Shown: positions 33,610 through 41,793, counted from the stretch's first letter. The stretch is 64,000 nucleotides of DNA from Nocardioides sp. YR527 (GCF_900101045.1 NZ_FNFN01000003.1:372001-436000), one strand, 5' to 3'. Notes: generated from the letters alone by a model not told the origin. Numbers and translations: made by a program.

Positions 33610-33645
33610 CTGACGGGCGTCCACCTCCGGGTGGGCGCCCGTCAG
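33610..33645 (+). terminator. Hairpin terminator after acyl-CoA dehydrogenase
   Basis: CTGACGGGCG (33610-33619) pairs with CGCCCGTCAG (33636-33645), extended inside by T-G and CCACC/GGTGG to a 16-pair stem with a 4-base TCCG loop, 19 bases after the stop. Confidence 0.85.
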
Positions 33646-33699
33646 TGTATTTCGGGGTGTTTCGGCGATGGGACGACCTGTTGAAATCTCGCACTGTCT

Positions 33700-33711
33700 A
33701 TTGTCAACAAT
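33700..33711. promoter_or_regulatory. GntR-type operator before the M24/aminotransferase/M20 operon
   Basis: ATTGTCAACAAT is a perfect inverted repeat with 5-base arms, about 45 bases before the M24 gene start. The TTGTNNACAA pattern recurs at 34097, 35859 and 36622 inside the operon. Confidence 0.6.
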
Positions 33712-33756
33712 CAGCGCACTCGGTCACGATGATCTGGTGGCGGGAACGGTGTCGGT

Positions 33757-34941
33757 GTGGTGAGCGTCTTCGGCCCCGAGGAGTTCGCGGAGCGGCTGGA
33801 GAAGGTGCAGCGGCGGATGGCGGAGCGGGGCTGGTCGGCGCTGGTGGTCGCGGACCCGTCCAACCTCTACTACCTGACCGGCTACAACGCCTGGTCGTTC
33901 TACGTACCGCAGTGTGCGGTGGTGCCGGCGCGTGGTGAGCCCCATCTGTTCCTTCGGGCGATGGACGCGCACGGGGCAGCACACACGGCGGTGCTGCCGG
34001 AGGAGCGGATCCACGCCTACCCGGAGGAGCTGGTCCACCGGCCCGAGGTGCACCCCTACGACCACATCGCCGCGCGTGCGCGGGAGCTAAATGTATTTGT
34101 CGACAATCCTGACGCCGTCGTCGCGATGGAGTTGGATGCTCACTATCTGCCGGTGCGCGGGTTCCTGGCGGTTCAGCGAGCCCTTCCGCACACGCGGATC
34201 GTCGACAGCGAGGAGCTGGTCAACTGGGTGCGTCTGGTGAAGTCGCGGGCCGAGCAGGACGAGCTGCGGGCCGCGGGCGAGGTCGCCCAGCGGGCGATGA
34301 CCGCCGCCCTGGAGGGGGTTCGATCGGGTCGGCGCGAGTGTGACGTCGTGGCCGACATCCAGGCGGCGCAGACGGCCAGCGTCGGCGGGGTCGGCGGCGA
34401 CTACCCGGCCCTGGTCCCGCTGCTGCCGACCGGCGTCAGCGCCGACACGCCCCACCTGACCTGGACCGACAGGGTGCTGCGACGCGGTGAGGCGACCACG
34501 GTGGAGCTCGCCGGCGTACGCAACCGCTACCACGCTCCGCTCGCCCGCACCGTCTGCCTCGGGCCGCCGTCGGCCAAGCTGCTCGACTGTGCCGCCGCGA
34601 CCGCCGAGGGTATGGAGGCCGCCCTCGGCTCGATGAAGCCGGGGGCGGCCGGGGCCGACGTACATGCTGCCTTCACGCGCGTGATCGCCGCCCATGGACT
34701 CACCAAGGAGTCCCGGATCGGGTACTCGATCGGGGTCGGCTTCCCGCCCGACTGGGGCGAACGGACCGTCAGCCTCCGGGCCGGCGAGGAGACGGTTCTC
34801 GAGCCCGGGATGGCCTTCCACGTGATCCTCGGGATGTGGATGGACGGCTGGGCCTATGAGCTCTCCGAGTCGGTCCTGGTCACCGAGCACCTGCCCGAGC
34901 CGCTGACCTCGATGCCGCGTCAGCTGATCGTCAACGAGTAG
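33757..34941 (+). CDS. M24 family hydrolase, ectoine hydrolase (DoeA/EutD)-like
   Basis: This 394-residue protein has the two-domain creatinase/prolidase layout: an N-terminal domain with DPSNLYYLTGYNAWSFYVPQ and a C-terminal pita-bread domain (from about residue 165) with ELAGVRNRYHAPLARTVCLG and YSIGVGFPPDWGE. The GY-x-x-WSFYV-x-Q stretch recalls DoeA ectoine hydrolases, which open the ectoine ring to an N-acetyl-diaminobutyrate. The next two genes, an aminotransferase and an M20 deacylase, would suit the following steps. Two adjacent GTG codons (33757, 33760) can serve as start. An AT-rich TTGTCGACAA lies inside the gene. Xaa-Pro peptidase is the alternative. Confidence 0.75.
   Translation: MVSVFGPEEFAERLEKVQRRMAERGWSALVVADPSNLYYLTGYNAWSFYVPQCAVVPARGEPHLFLRAMDAHGAAHTAVLPEERIHAYPEELVHRPEVHPYDHIAARARELNVFVDNPDAVVAMELDAHYLPVRGFLAVQRALPHTRIVDSEELVNWVRLVKSRAEQDELRAAGEVAQRAMTAALEGVRSGRRECDVVADIQAAQTASVGGVGGDYPALVPLLPTGVSADTPHLTWTDRVLRRGEATTVELAGVRNRYHAPLARTVCLGPPSAKLLDCAAATAEGMEAALGSMKPGAAGADVHAAFTRVIAAHGLTKESRIGYSIGVGFPPDWGERTVSLRAGEETVLEPGMAFHVILGMWMDGWAYELSESVLVTEHLPEPLTSMPRQLIVNE
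34097..34106. promoter_or_regulatory. Intragenic TTGTCGACAA palindrome
   Basis: Perfect 10-base palindrome inside the M24 gene. It is coded by unusually AT-rich codons (CTA AAT GTA TTT GTC GAC AAT), unlike the surrounding gene. Confidence 0.4.
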
Positions 34942-34963
34942 TCCACCAAGGAGGAAGTGTCGA

Positions 34964-36169
34964 ATGTCGACAATCCGCACGGAAGTCCAGCTGCCCCTGG
35001 CAGCGCGCAGCGCGCAGCTCGTGGGCTCGGTGATCGACTCCAGTACGTCGCTGCTGGCCCAGCAGACCCACGACATCGTCCGCCTCGCCATGGGCAGCCC
35101 GGCCCAGGACGCGATCCCGGCAGCCGCGCTGGCCGAGGTGCCGCTGGAGTCGCACGCCTTCGACTATGCCGCGACCGAGGGCGACCCGGCGCTCCGCGAG
35201 GCGCTGCTGGCCCAGCTGGCCGGCACCAGCGACGAGACCACGCCGGACCGGCTGACGATCACGTCGGGCGGGATGCAGGGCCTCGACCTCGTCCACAAGC
35301 TCTTCACCGACCCCGGCGACCTGGTCGTCGTCGAGGCGCCGACCTACACCAACGGCAGCGCGACCGCACTCTCCTACTCGGCCGAGCTCCTCGAGATCCC
35401 GGTCGACGAGGAGGGCCTCGACGTGGAGCGCCTGGAGGCAGAGGTACGCCGCACCGGCCGCCGACCGAAGTCGATCTACGCCATCCCGACCTTCCAGAAC
35501 CCGTCGGGGGCGACCCTGTCGCTGGAGCGCCGGATCAGGCTCGTCAAGCTCGCTCACGAGTGGGGCTCGATCCTCATCGACGACGACCCCTACGGGCTGC
35601 TGCGGTTCGCCGGCGAACCGCTGCCGACGCTGCACGAACTGGCGGAGGGAGACCCGCTGGTCTACTCGGTGCGCACCTTCTCCAAGACCGTCGCCCCGGG
35701 GCTGCGGGTCGGCTGGGTCGACGCCGACCCGTCGCTGGGCCGGCTGCTGATCAACGCCAAGCAGGCGATGGACACCTGCACCAACCTGCCGGCGCAGCGC
35801 CAGCTCGCCGGGTTCCTCGACTCCGGCGGGTTCGACGCTCACGTGACCGATCAGCGGATTGTCTACAAGGAGCGGAAGGAGGCGATGCGCGCGGCGTTGA
35901 CCGAGCACTTCGACGGTGAGGCGACCTGGACCGATCCGGACGGTGGCTTCTTCCTGTGGGTGACCTTCGGGTCGTCCGTCGACACCACGGCGCTGTTCGA
36001 GGTCGCGCTGGCCGAGGGCGTCGCGGTCATCCCGGGCAACGCGTTCTCGCCGGGCGGGCTCTTCCCGCACGCACTACGCCTCTGCTTCGCATCCACGCCA
36101 CCGGGCCGGATCGCCGAGGGCATCGCCCGGCTCCGGCGCGCGGTCGACCGCCTCCAGGAGGAGCGTTGA
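34964..36169 (+). CDS. PLP-dependent class I aminotransferase (LysN/MocR-type catalytic domain)
   Basis: This 401-residue aminotransferase lacks the GntR domain of MocR proteins but otherwise resembles them and alpha-aminoadipate transaminases. The substrate/PLP segments are TSGGMQGLDLVHKLF, the Asn in PTFQNPSG, the Asp in ILIDDDPYG and the Schiff-base lysine in TFSKTVAPGLRVGW. AGGAGG lies 9 bases before the ATG, and TGTCGACA overlaps the start. In the operon it would remove the amino group of diaminobutyrate or a related diamine acid if the M24 protein is an ectoine hydrolase. Another amino acid is possible. Confidence 0.85.
   Translation: MSTIRTEVQLPLAARSAQLVGSVIDSSTSLLAQQTHDIVRLAMGSPAQDAIPAAALAEVPLESHAFDYAATEGDPALREALLAQLAGTSDETTPDRLTITSGGMQGLDLVHKLFTDPGDLVVVEAPTYTNGSATALSYSAELLEIPVDEEGLDVERLEAEVRRTGRRPKSIYAIPTFQNPSGATLSLERRIRLVKLAHEWGSILIDDDPYGLLRFAGEPLPTLHELAEGDPLVYSVRTFSKTVAPGLRVGWVDADPSLGRLLINAKQAMDTCTNLPAQRQLAGFLDSGGFDAHVTDQRIVYKERKEAMRAALTEHFDGEATWTDPDGGFFLWVTFGSSVDTTALFEVALAEGVAVIPGNAFSPGGLFPHALRLCFASTPPGRIAEGIARLRRAVDRLQEER
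35859..35868. promoter_or_regulatory. Intragenic TTGTCTACAA palindrome-like site
   Basis: TTGT-CT-ACAA inside the aminotransferase gene, same half-sites as at 33700, 34097 and 36622. Confidence 0.35.
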
Positions 36170-37329
36170 CGGCCGCGTCGGTCGATGCCGACGAGGTGGT
36201 CGCGCTCGCTCAGCGGCTGGTGCGCGCCCGCGGTCAGAACCCACCTGGGGAGGAGGCCGCGACGGTCGCGGTGCTCGCCGGGGAGTGTCGCCGGCGCGGG
36301 TTCGAGGTCACCCTCGACGAGGTCGCACCCGGCCGCTCGAACCTGATCGCGCGGGTCGGCGGTCCCGGGCCCGGGCTCCTGATCGTGAGCCACTCCGACG
36401 TGGTGCCGCCCGGCGACGGCTGGAGCAGCGACCCGTTCTCCGGTGACGTACGCGACGGGCGGCTGCACGGGCGAGGCAGCGCGGACACCAAGGGCGGCCT
36501 GGCGGCAGCGATCGTCGCATTGTCCACAGTCGACAACACCGCCGATCAGCCCCCGATCACCCTCGCCGTGCTCGTCGACGAGGAGGAGCTCGGCCTCGGT
36601 ATCCGCCACTTCGTCCGCGGATTGTCGACAAATCATCACATCGCCTGCCTGGTCGTCGAGCCGACCAGCCTGCAGCCGGTGATCGCGGCCCGCGGTGACG
36701 CCTACCTGGAGATCACCCTCGCCGGCCTGGCCGCCCATTCCGGTAACCCGTCCGACGGCCGCAACGCGATCCACGGCATGGCCCACGTGGTGGCCGAGAT
36801 CGAGCGCTGGCACGCCGAGCTGGCCGCGAGTCCGCACCCGCTGTGCGGCCCGGCGACCTGGAGCGTCGGCACGATCGAAGGCGGCCAGGCGGCCTCGACG
36901 GTCGCCGCACACTGCCGGATCACCGCGGACCGCCGCCTGCTCCCGGGCGAGTCCGCGAGCGACGTACGGAAGGAGGTCGAGAGCCGCCTGGCGGCCCTCG
37001 ACCTCGCCACGCGCGGCCTCGCCGTCGACGTCCGGATGACCATGGCCATGCCCGGCTTCGAGACCCCGGTCGACGATCCGATCGTCGACAACATCGCCGC
37101 CGCGCTGGCGGCGGCCGGTGCACCCGCATCCGCCCCGACCGGCTGGACCGCCGCCTGCGACGGCGGCTTCGTCGCGAGCACGGGCATCCCGGTCGTCGTG
37201 CTCGGCCCCGGCTCCGTCGCCGAACAGGCACACCGCCCCGACGAGAGCGTCGAGATCGCGGATCTGGTGACCGCCGCCCGCGTCTATGCCGACCTCCTCG
37301 CTCGGCATGTGCGAGAGTTCCGCGCGTGA
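36166..37329 (+). CDS. M20 family metallopeptidase/deacylase (ArgE/DapE-like)
   Basis: This 387-residue zinc hydrolase starts with TTG overlapping the aminotransferase stop (TTGA). It has the M20 motifs in order: the first metal histidine with its Asp in IVSHSDVVPPGDGW, the bridging Asp in GRGSADTKGG, the catalytic glutamates in VDEEELG and the dimerisation-domain histidine in LAAHSGNPSDGRNA. ArgE/DapE relatives remove acetyl or succinyl groups from amino acids. If the operon is for ectoine, this enzyme would deacetylate N-acetyl-diaminobutyrate in place of DoeB. A perfect TTGTCGACAA at 36622-36631 lies in it. Confidence 0.88.
   Translation: MTAASVDADEVVALAQRLVRARGQNPPGEEAATVAVLAGECRRRGFEVTLDEVAPGRSNLIARVGGPGPGLLIVSHSDVVPPGDGWSSDPFSGDVRDGRLHGRGSADTKGGLAAAIVALSTVDNTADQPPITLAVLVDEEELGLGIRHFVRGLSTNHHIACLVVEPTSLQPVIAARGDAYLEITLAGLAAHSGNPSDGRNAIHGMAHVVAEIERWHAELAASPHPLCGPATWSVGTIEGGQAASTVAAHCRITADRRLLPGESASDVRKEVESRLAALDLATRGLAVDVRMTMAMPGFETPVDDPIVDNIAAALAAAGAPASAPTGWTAACDGGFVASTGIPVVVLGPGSVAEQAHRPDESVEIADLVTAARVYADLLARHVREFRA
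36622..36631. promoter_or_regulatory. Intragenic TTGTCGACAA palindrome
   Basis: Second exact copy of the palindrome at 34097-34106, in an AT-richer stretch of the M20 gene (codons TTG TCG ACA AAT). Confidence 0.4.
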
Positions 37330-37373
37330 CTCTCGGACGCAACGAACCCAGGACCGTGGACGTACTCAAGGTC

Positions 37374-37853
37374 ATGACCCCCACCAACCACAGCACCGTC
37401 ATCGGCACCGACAAGAGCAAGCGCACGATCCGCCCCGCGGCGTACCTGCTGCCCGTTCTGGCGCTGACGCTGGCACCGTCGTTGGCCGGATGTGGCTCCG
37501 AGGCGACCGATCCAGGCGCTAACGTGTCTAACGTGCCCACATCGTCTGACCCGACGCCCGCTGAGGACCCGAAGGTCGCAGCCGCGATCGCCGACCTGGC
37601 CAAGCGTCAAGGGGTGAAGAGCGAGGAGATCACCGTCGTCTCCAACGACGCGGTGACCTGGCGCGACGGCAGCCTCGGCTGCCCGGAGCCCGGGAAGATG
37701 TACACGATGGTCCTGACCGACGGCGTCCGTGTGGTGCTCGAGGCCGAAGGGAAGACGTACGAGTACCACGGCGGTAAGACCGGCCCGGTCCGCTTCTGCG
37801 AGAACCCGCAGGAGCCCCTCCCCGGCAAGGCGAGCAGTGACGCTCCCCAATGA
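37374..37853 (+). CDS. Small secreted lipoprotein of unknown function
   Basis: This 159-residue protein has a basic N-region, a hydrophobic signal and a lipobox LAGC (Cys about residue 40). A low-complexity Thr/Pro/Asp linker (SSDPTPAEDPK) leads to a small domain with DLAKRQGVKSEEITVVSND, LGCPEPGKMYTMVLTDGVRVVL and YHGGKTGPVRFCENP. The two mature cysteines (GCPEP, RFCEN) may form a disulfide. The layout is common in actinobacterial lipoproteins without assigned function. It overlaps the VIT gene start by 4 bases. Confidence 0.75.
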   Translation: MTPTNHSTVIGTDKSKRTIRPAAYLLPVLALTLAPSLAGCGSEATDPGANVSNVPTSSDPTPAEDPKVAAAIADLAKRQGVKSEEITVVSNDAVTWRDGSLGCPEPGKMYTMVLTDGVRVVLEAEGKTYEYHGGKTGPVRFCENPQEPLPGKASSDAPQ

Positions 37854-38584
37854 TGACGAACGGTGAGGGTGCCCACGCCGGCCACGGGGACGCCGAGGAG
37901 CGGGCCGAGGGCCTGAAGAACCGGCTCAACTGGCTGCGGGCGGGCGTACTCGGAGCCAACGACGGCATCGTCTCCACCGCCGGTGTCGTCATGGGCGTCG
38001 CCGGCGCGACCACCGATGACAGCACGATCCTCATCGCCGGCGTCGCCGCCCTGGTGGCGGGCGCGATCAGCATGGCGGCGGGGGAGTACGTCTCCGTCTC
38101 GACCCAGCGCGACACCGAGGAGTCGCTGATCGCCAAGGAGCGTCGCGAGCTGCGGGAGATGCCCGAGGAGGAGCTGCGCGAGCTGGAGGGGTTCCTGCGC
38201 GAGCGGGGACTGGAGCCCGAGACCGCTGCCGAGGTGGCCGAGCAGCTCACCGATCGTGATGCGCTGCGCGCCCACGCTGCCCTCGAGCTGGGCATCGACG
38301 TCGATGACCTCACCTCGCCCTGGTCCGCGGCCTGGGCATCGATGCTCTCGTTCACCCTTGGTGCGTTGCTGCCCCTGCTGTCGATCACGCTCATCCCGGA
38401 CGGAGCCCGCATCTGGGCGACGATCCTCACCGTCACCGCCGCGCTCGCCGTCACCGGTTGGACCAGCGCGCGCCTCGGCTATGCACCGCCCGCCCGCGCG
38501 GCGCTGCGCAACGTCGTCGGCGGCCTGCTCGCGATGCTGGTGACCTATGTGGTGGGCAACCTGCTCGGCACACAACTCGGGTGA
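37850..38584 (+). CDS. VIT/CCC1 family metal transporter
   Basis: This 244-residue membrane protein has the CCC1/VIT1 pattern: NWLRAGVLGANDGIVSTAGVVMGVAGA in helix 1, a second helix with SMAAGEYVSVSTQRD, a cytoplasmic acidic helical segment (about residues 90-145, rich in EEELRELEGFLRERG) that in plant VIT1 binds metal, then three more helices. Family members move iron or manganese out of the cytosol. The start overlaps the lipoprotein stop. A link to the iron importer at 2-4 kb is only functional, not positional. Confidence 0.9.
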   Translation: MMTNGEGAHAGHGDAEERAEGLKNRLNWLRAGVLGANDGIVSTAGVVMGVAGATTDDSTILIAGVAALVAGAISMAAGEYVSVSTQRDTEESLIAKERRELREMPEEELRELEGFLRERGLEPETAAEVAEQLTDRDALRAHAALELGIDVDDLTSPWSAAWASMLSFTLGALLPLLSITLIPDGARIWATILTVTAALAVTGWTSARLGYAPPARAALRNVVGGLLAMLVTYVVGNLLGTQLG

Positions 38585-38617
38585 ACCTGGCGCCGCAGCC
38601 GGGCACAATGGGCCTCG

Positions 38618-39178
38618 ATGAATCGAATGTTCGTGGCGGTGGTCCCGCCGGAGTCGGTGATCGAAGATCTCGACGAGTTCATGTCCGTACGCCGCGATGC
38701 GGCCCCGTTCCGCTGGTCGACGCCCGACCAGCTCCATCTGACGCTCGCCTTCGCCGAGCACGTCCCCGACCGGTCCCTCGATGACGCGATCGAACGGCTG
38801 GAGACGGCCGCGGGGCGGCGTACGCCCTTCGACCTGACGGTCACCGGCGGCGGCGCCTTCCCCAACGTCGTCGAGGGCAAGGTCCTCTTCGCCGGGGTCG
38901 AGACCGATGCCGCCGAGGAGCTCGACCGGACCGCCGCCGGCGCCAAGAATGCCCTGGTCAAGGCTGGGGTCGAGGTCGACGGCGGGCGGTTCCGTCCCCA
39001 CCTGACACTCGCCCGGACCGGTCAGCCGACCGAGCTCAGCAACTGGGTGCGGCTGCTCGATGCCTACCGTGGCCCGACCTGGACCGTCTCGTCCTTCGTG
39101 CTGGTCCACTCACGCCTCGGGGAGGGGCCGCGGAAGCGTCCGGCCTACGAGGTCGTAGCAGAGTTTCCCTTCGGTTAA
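38618..39178 (+). CDS. thpR: RNA 2',3'-cyclic phosphodiesterase (2H family)
   Basis: This 186-residue protein carries the two HxTx motifs of 2H phosphoesterases, HLTLAF and HLTLAR, about 90 residues apart, as in LigT/ThpR. The family opens 2',3'-cyclic phosphates on RNA ends and can ligate tRNA halves in vitro. CACAAT followed by 8 bases and ATG suggests a leaderless start. It stands as a single gene between the VIT transporter and DoxX genes. Confidence 0.9.
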   Translation: MNRMFVAVVPPESVIEDLDEFMSVRRDAAPFRWSTPDQLHLTLAFAEHVPDRSLDDAIERLETAAGRRTPFDLTVTGGGAFPNVVEGKVLFAGVETDAAEELDRTAAGAKNALVKAGVEVDGGRFRPHLTLARTGQPTELSNWVRLLDAYRGPTWTVSSFVLVHSRLGEGPRKRPAYEVVAEFPFG

Positions 39179-39262
39179 AACGTTGCCCCGGGTGGTACCG
39201 GCCGCGCCCCGCGATCGCTACCGTGTGCGGCTTGTTCTGACCTGACCAGAGGAGAACCGGAC

Positions 39263-39799
39263 ATGAGTCGTCGAGTGGGGCGCAACGCCTACACCGGACT
39301 TTTCAACGACGTCGTGCTGCTTGCCGCCCGTGTGGTGGTCGGTGGGATCTTCGTCGCGCACGGCTGGCAGAAGTACGACCAGGGCTTCGCCGGCACCGAG
39401 CAGTTCCTGAGCGGCTTGGGCGTTCCGCAGCCCGCGATCGCCGCTCAGCTCGCGACCTACGTCGAACTGGTCGGCGGCGCCCTGCTCGCCGTCGGCCTGT
39501 TCGCGCCGGTTGCGGGCGTGCTGCTGGCCGGTCAGATGGCCGGAGCGATCTGGTACGCCCACCGCACCACCGAGGTCTTCGTCGACCAGGGCGGCTGGGA
39601 GCTCCCGGCAGCGCTCGGTCTCGCCGCCCTCGTGCTCGGTCTGGTCGCACCGGGCCGGATCACCCTCGACCAGCTCCTCACCTGGCCGTTCAAGGCCATC
39701 GCCGCCAAGCGCAGGGCGAAGAACGCCGAAGCTGCCGACGCCGAGCCTGCCGAGGCCGCTCCCGAGCTCGTCGAGGAGAAGGTCACCATCAAGGCCTGA
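39263..39799 (+). CDS. DoxX family membrane protein
   Basis: This 178-residue protein has four membrane helices with the DoxX pattern: DVVLLAARVVVGGIFVAHGWQK, LATYVELVGGALLAVGLFAPVAG, LAGQMAGAIWYAH and ALGLAALVLGLVAPGRITLDQ. The C-terminal 30 residues form an acidic/Ala-rich tail (AEAADAEPAEAAPELVEEK). DoxX proteins are linked to redox and thiol stress in actinobacteria. AGAGGAGAA precedes the ATG. It converges on upp, with a large hairpin element between. Confidence 0.88.
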   Translation: MSRRVGRNAYTGLFNDVVLLAARVVVGGIFVAHGWQKYDQGFAGTEQFLSGLGVPQPAIAAQLATYVELVGGALLAVGLFAPVAGVLLAGQMAGAIWYAHRTTEVFVDQGGWELPAALGLAALVLGLVAPGRITLDQLLTWPFKAIAAKRRAKNAEAADAEPAEAAPELVEEKVTIKA

Positions 39800-39809
39800 C
39801 CCCCGGGTC

Positions 39810-39919
39810 GGTCGAGCCGCCGGAGCCGCCAGGCGGAGGCGTGTCGATACCAACACGGTCCTATCGAGCGCCGACGGGACCGTGTTGGTCTCGGCCGCAG
39901 GCGGCCTCGCGGCTCGACC
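39810..39919. repeat. Dispersed element copy B: large intergenic inverted repeat
   Basis: The left arm (39810-39861) starts GGTCGAGCCGCC and ends GATACCAACACGGTCC; the right arm (39877-39919) is its inverted partner, GGACCGTGTTGGTC...GGCTCGACC. The right arm read in reverse is nearly identical to copy A at 8123-8173. It sits between the convergent DoxX and upp genes and may act as a two-way terminator. Confidence 0.85.
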
Positions 39920-39933
39920 AGCGGCCGACCGGC

Positions 39934-40575
39934 TCAGCCCGCGACGCCGTAGAGCCGGTCGCCGGCGTCACCGAGGCCGGGGACGATGTAGCCCTTCTCG
40001 TTGAGCCTCTCGTCCATCGCCGCGGTGACGACCCGGACCGGGGCGTCGATGCCCTCGAGACCCTTCTCGAGGGCCGCGACGCCCTCCGGTGCGGCGAGGA
40101 GCACGACGGCGGTGATGTCGTCGGCGCCGCGCTTGACCAGGAAGTCGATCGCCGCGGCGAGGGTGCCACCGGTGGCGAGCATCGGGTCGACCACGTAGCA
40201 CTGGCGGCCGGAGAGGTCGGCGGGCAGACGCTCGGCGTACGTCGTCGCCTCGAGGGTCTCCTCGTTGCGGACCATGCCGAGGAAGCCGACCTCCGCGGTC
40301 GGCAGGAGCCGGATCATCCCGTCGAGCATCCCGAGGCCGGCCCGGAGGATGGGGACGATCAGCGGCTGCGGGTCGGTGAGGCGTACGCCCTGGGTCGGAG
40401 CGACCGGGGTCACGATGTCGACCGGGGCGACCCGCACCCCGCGGGTCGCCTCGTAGGCGAGCAGCGTGACGAGCTCGTCGGCGAGACGACGGAAGGTCGA
40501 CGAGTCGGTCTCTTTGTTGCGCAGGGTGGTGAGCTTGTGGGCGACGAGCGGGTGGTCCACAACGAGGGTCTCCAT
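39934..40575 (-). CDS. upp: Uracil phosphoribosyltransferase
   Basis: This 213-residue enzyme makes UMP from uracil and PRPP. It shows [15 protein letters not shown], the PRPP loop [19 protein letters not shown], and the C-terminal uracil-binding region [17 protein letters not shown], all typical of Upp, and the length is normal. The start at 40575 ([10 protein letters not shown]) matches family N-termini. It is divergent from the tadA operon and converges on DoxX with the hairpin element just past its stop. Confidence 0.97.
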   Translation of the reverse strand: METLVVDHPLVAHKLTTLRNKETDSSTFRRLADELVTLLAYEATRGVRVAPVDIVTPVAPTQGVRLTDPQPLIVPILRAGLGMLDGMIRLLPTAEVGFLGMVRNEETLEATTYAERLPADLSGRQCYVVDPMLATGGTLAAAIDFLVKRGADDITAVVLLAAPEGVAALEKGLEGIDAPVRVVTAAMDERLNEKGYIVPGLGDAGDRLYGVAG

Positions 40576-40656
40576 GGGCTGAACCCTACGATCGCTTCGT
40601 CCTAAGGTCATCAATTCCCCCTAGACCCGCGGCGGTTTCGGTGTCACTCTGGTCGT

Positions 40657-41169
40657 GTGTCTGATCAGCTGGAGCAGATCGAGGGTGTTGACTTCGCCGT
40701 CGCGATGTATCGCGAGGACGGCGCCTGGGTCGTGCGCGAACTCGCTCACGACCTCCTGACCGATGTCGAGACTCTGACGCACGCGCTCCACCGCTTCCCC
40801 GGTGACGGCGGCGCGATCGCGATGGCGGCGATCGACGAGGACTTCTTCGTGATCGTCCGGGTCCACGGGCAGGCGACCAAGGTGCTGCTCTCCGACGTGA
40901 CCGCTGCCGACGAGTGGGAGCTGGCGGCGTCGGCTCTCGATGTGCTCGGGCTTCCGCTGCCGGAGGAGGTCGAGGACGAGGAGGAGCCGGATCCCGCCGG
41001 TGACCTCGGCATCCTCGCCGACTTCGGGATGAGCGCGGTCGAGATGGGCATGCTGCTCGACGACATGTTCGAGGACGACCTCTACCCCGACGAGACGCTC
41101 TCCGAGATCGCCCGGGCGATCGGCTGCGGCGAGGCCTTCGACGACGCCGTCGGCCTCATGCCGGCGTGA
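40657..41169 (+). CDS. tRNA adenosine deaminase-associated protein
   Basis: This 170-residue acidic protein is the conserved actinobacterial partner coded next to tadA. Its N-terminal half has strands (VDFAVAMYREDGAWVVREL, AIAMAAIDEDFFVIVRVHG) and the C-terminal half is very acidic (EEVEDEEEPDPAGDLG) with a helix-rich end (LSEIARAIGCGEAFDDAVG). It has no catalytic motif. It starts with GTG and overlaps tadA by 4 bases. Its function has not been established to my knowledge; the constant pairing suggests it modulates TadA. Confidence 0.85.
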   Translation: MSDQLEQIEGVDFAVAMYREDGAWVVRELAHDLLTDVETLTHALHRFPGDGGAIAMAAIDEDFFVIVRVHGQATKVLLSDVTAADEWELAASALDVLGLPLPEEVEDEEEPDPAGDLGILADFGMSAVEMGMLLDDMFEDDLYPDETLSEIARAIGCGEAFDDAVGLMPA

Positions 41170-41663
41170 CCCCAGCCGACCGCTGGGAGTCCCCGATGCG
41201 GGCCGCTCTCGATGAGGGTCGTGCTGCGCTGAGGACCGGTGACGTGCCGATCGGCGCGGTCGTCGTCGACCCGTCCGGCGTGGTGATCGGGAAGGGTCGC
41301 AACGTACGTGAGGCCGAGGCCGACCCCACCGGGCATGCCGAGGTCGTCGCGCTCCGTGAGGCGGCCAAGGCGCGTGGCGAGTGGCGCCTCGAGGGCTGCA
41401 CGCTCGTGGTGACGCTGGAGCCGTGCACGATGTGCGCCGGTGCCGCGGTCCTGGCCAGGGTGGAGCGGATCGTCTTCGGTGCCTTCGACGACAAGGCCGG
41501 TGCGGTGGGGTCGCTGTGGGACGTCGTACGCGACCGCCGGCTCAACCACCGGCCCGAGGTCGTCGCCGGGCTGATGGCCGAGGAGCAGCGCGCGCTGCTG
41601 GAGGACTTCTTCGGAACCCAGCGAGGCGGCCCCGATTTCGGCGAAGACCACCCGAGGTTGTAA
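41166..41663 (+). CDS. tadA: tRNA-specific adenosine deaminase
   Basis: This 165-residue enzyme converts adenosine-34 to inosine in tRNA-Arg(ACG). The zinc site is H57-A-E59 (the Glu is the proton shuttle) with C87 and C90 in EPCTMC. The GTG start overlaps the stop of the associated gene. It is about the usual length for TadA. A tRNA-Ser gene lies 10 bases after the stop, probably by chance of position as that tRNA has a CGA anticodon and is not a TadA substrate. Confidence 0.95.
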   Translation: MTPADRWESPMRAALDEGRAALRTGDVPIGAVVVDPSGVVIGKGRNVREAEADPTGHAEVVALREAAKARGEWRLEGCTLVVTLEPCTMCAGAAVLARVERIVFGAFDDKAGAVGSLWDVVRDRRLNHRPEVVAGLMAEEQRALLEDFFGTQRGGPDFGEDHPRL

Positions 41664-41673
41664 CTTATTCGGC

Positions 41674-41761
41674 GGTGACGTGTCCGAGCGGCCGATGGTG
41701 CAACACTCGAAATGTTGTGTAGGGCGACCTACCGTGGGTTCAAATCCCACCGTCACCGCCA
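41674..41761 (+). tRNA. tRNA-Ser (anticodon CGA)
   Basis: An 88-base class II tRNA with encoded CCA. The acceptor stem pairs GGTGACG (41674-41680) with CGTCACC (41751-41757), then discriminator G and CCA. The anticodon stem is CAACA/TGTTG around the loop CTCGAAA, with anticodon CGA at 41708-41710, reading UCG serine codons. The T-arm contains GTGGGTTCAAATCCCAC, and the long variable arm is TGTAGGGCGACCTACC, as required for tRNA-Ser. Confidence 0.96.
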
Positions 41762-41767
41762 CACAGC

Positions 41768-41793
41768 AAAACCCCTGGGCGACCAGGGGTTTT
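41768..41793 (+). terminator. Terminator after tRNA-Ser
   Basis: AAAACCCCTGG and CCAGGGGTTTT form an 11-base perfect stem with a GCGA loop, followed by T-rich sequence. It also serves the convergent kinase gene. Confidence 0.92.

Noticed and set aside
30925-33624. 899-codon open frame on the minus strand
   Set aside because: It is the mirror of the DHA2 exporter and acyl-CoA dehydrogenase genes; the product is Arg/Gly/Asp-rich without any domain, as expected from third-position GC bias.
41166-41761. Functional link between tadA and the adjacent tRNA-Ser
   Set aside because: The anticodon is CGA, so there is no A34 for TadA to edit; adjacency is probably incidental.
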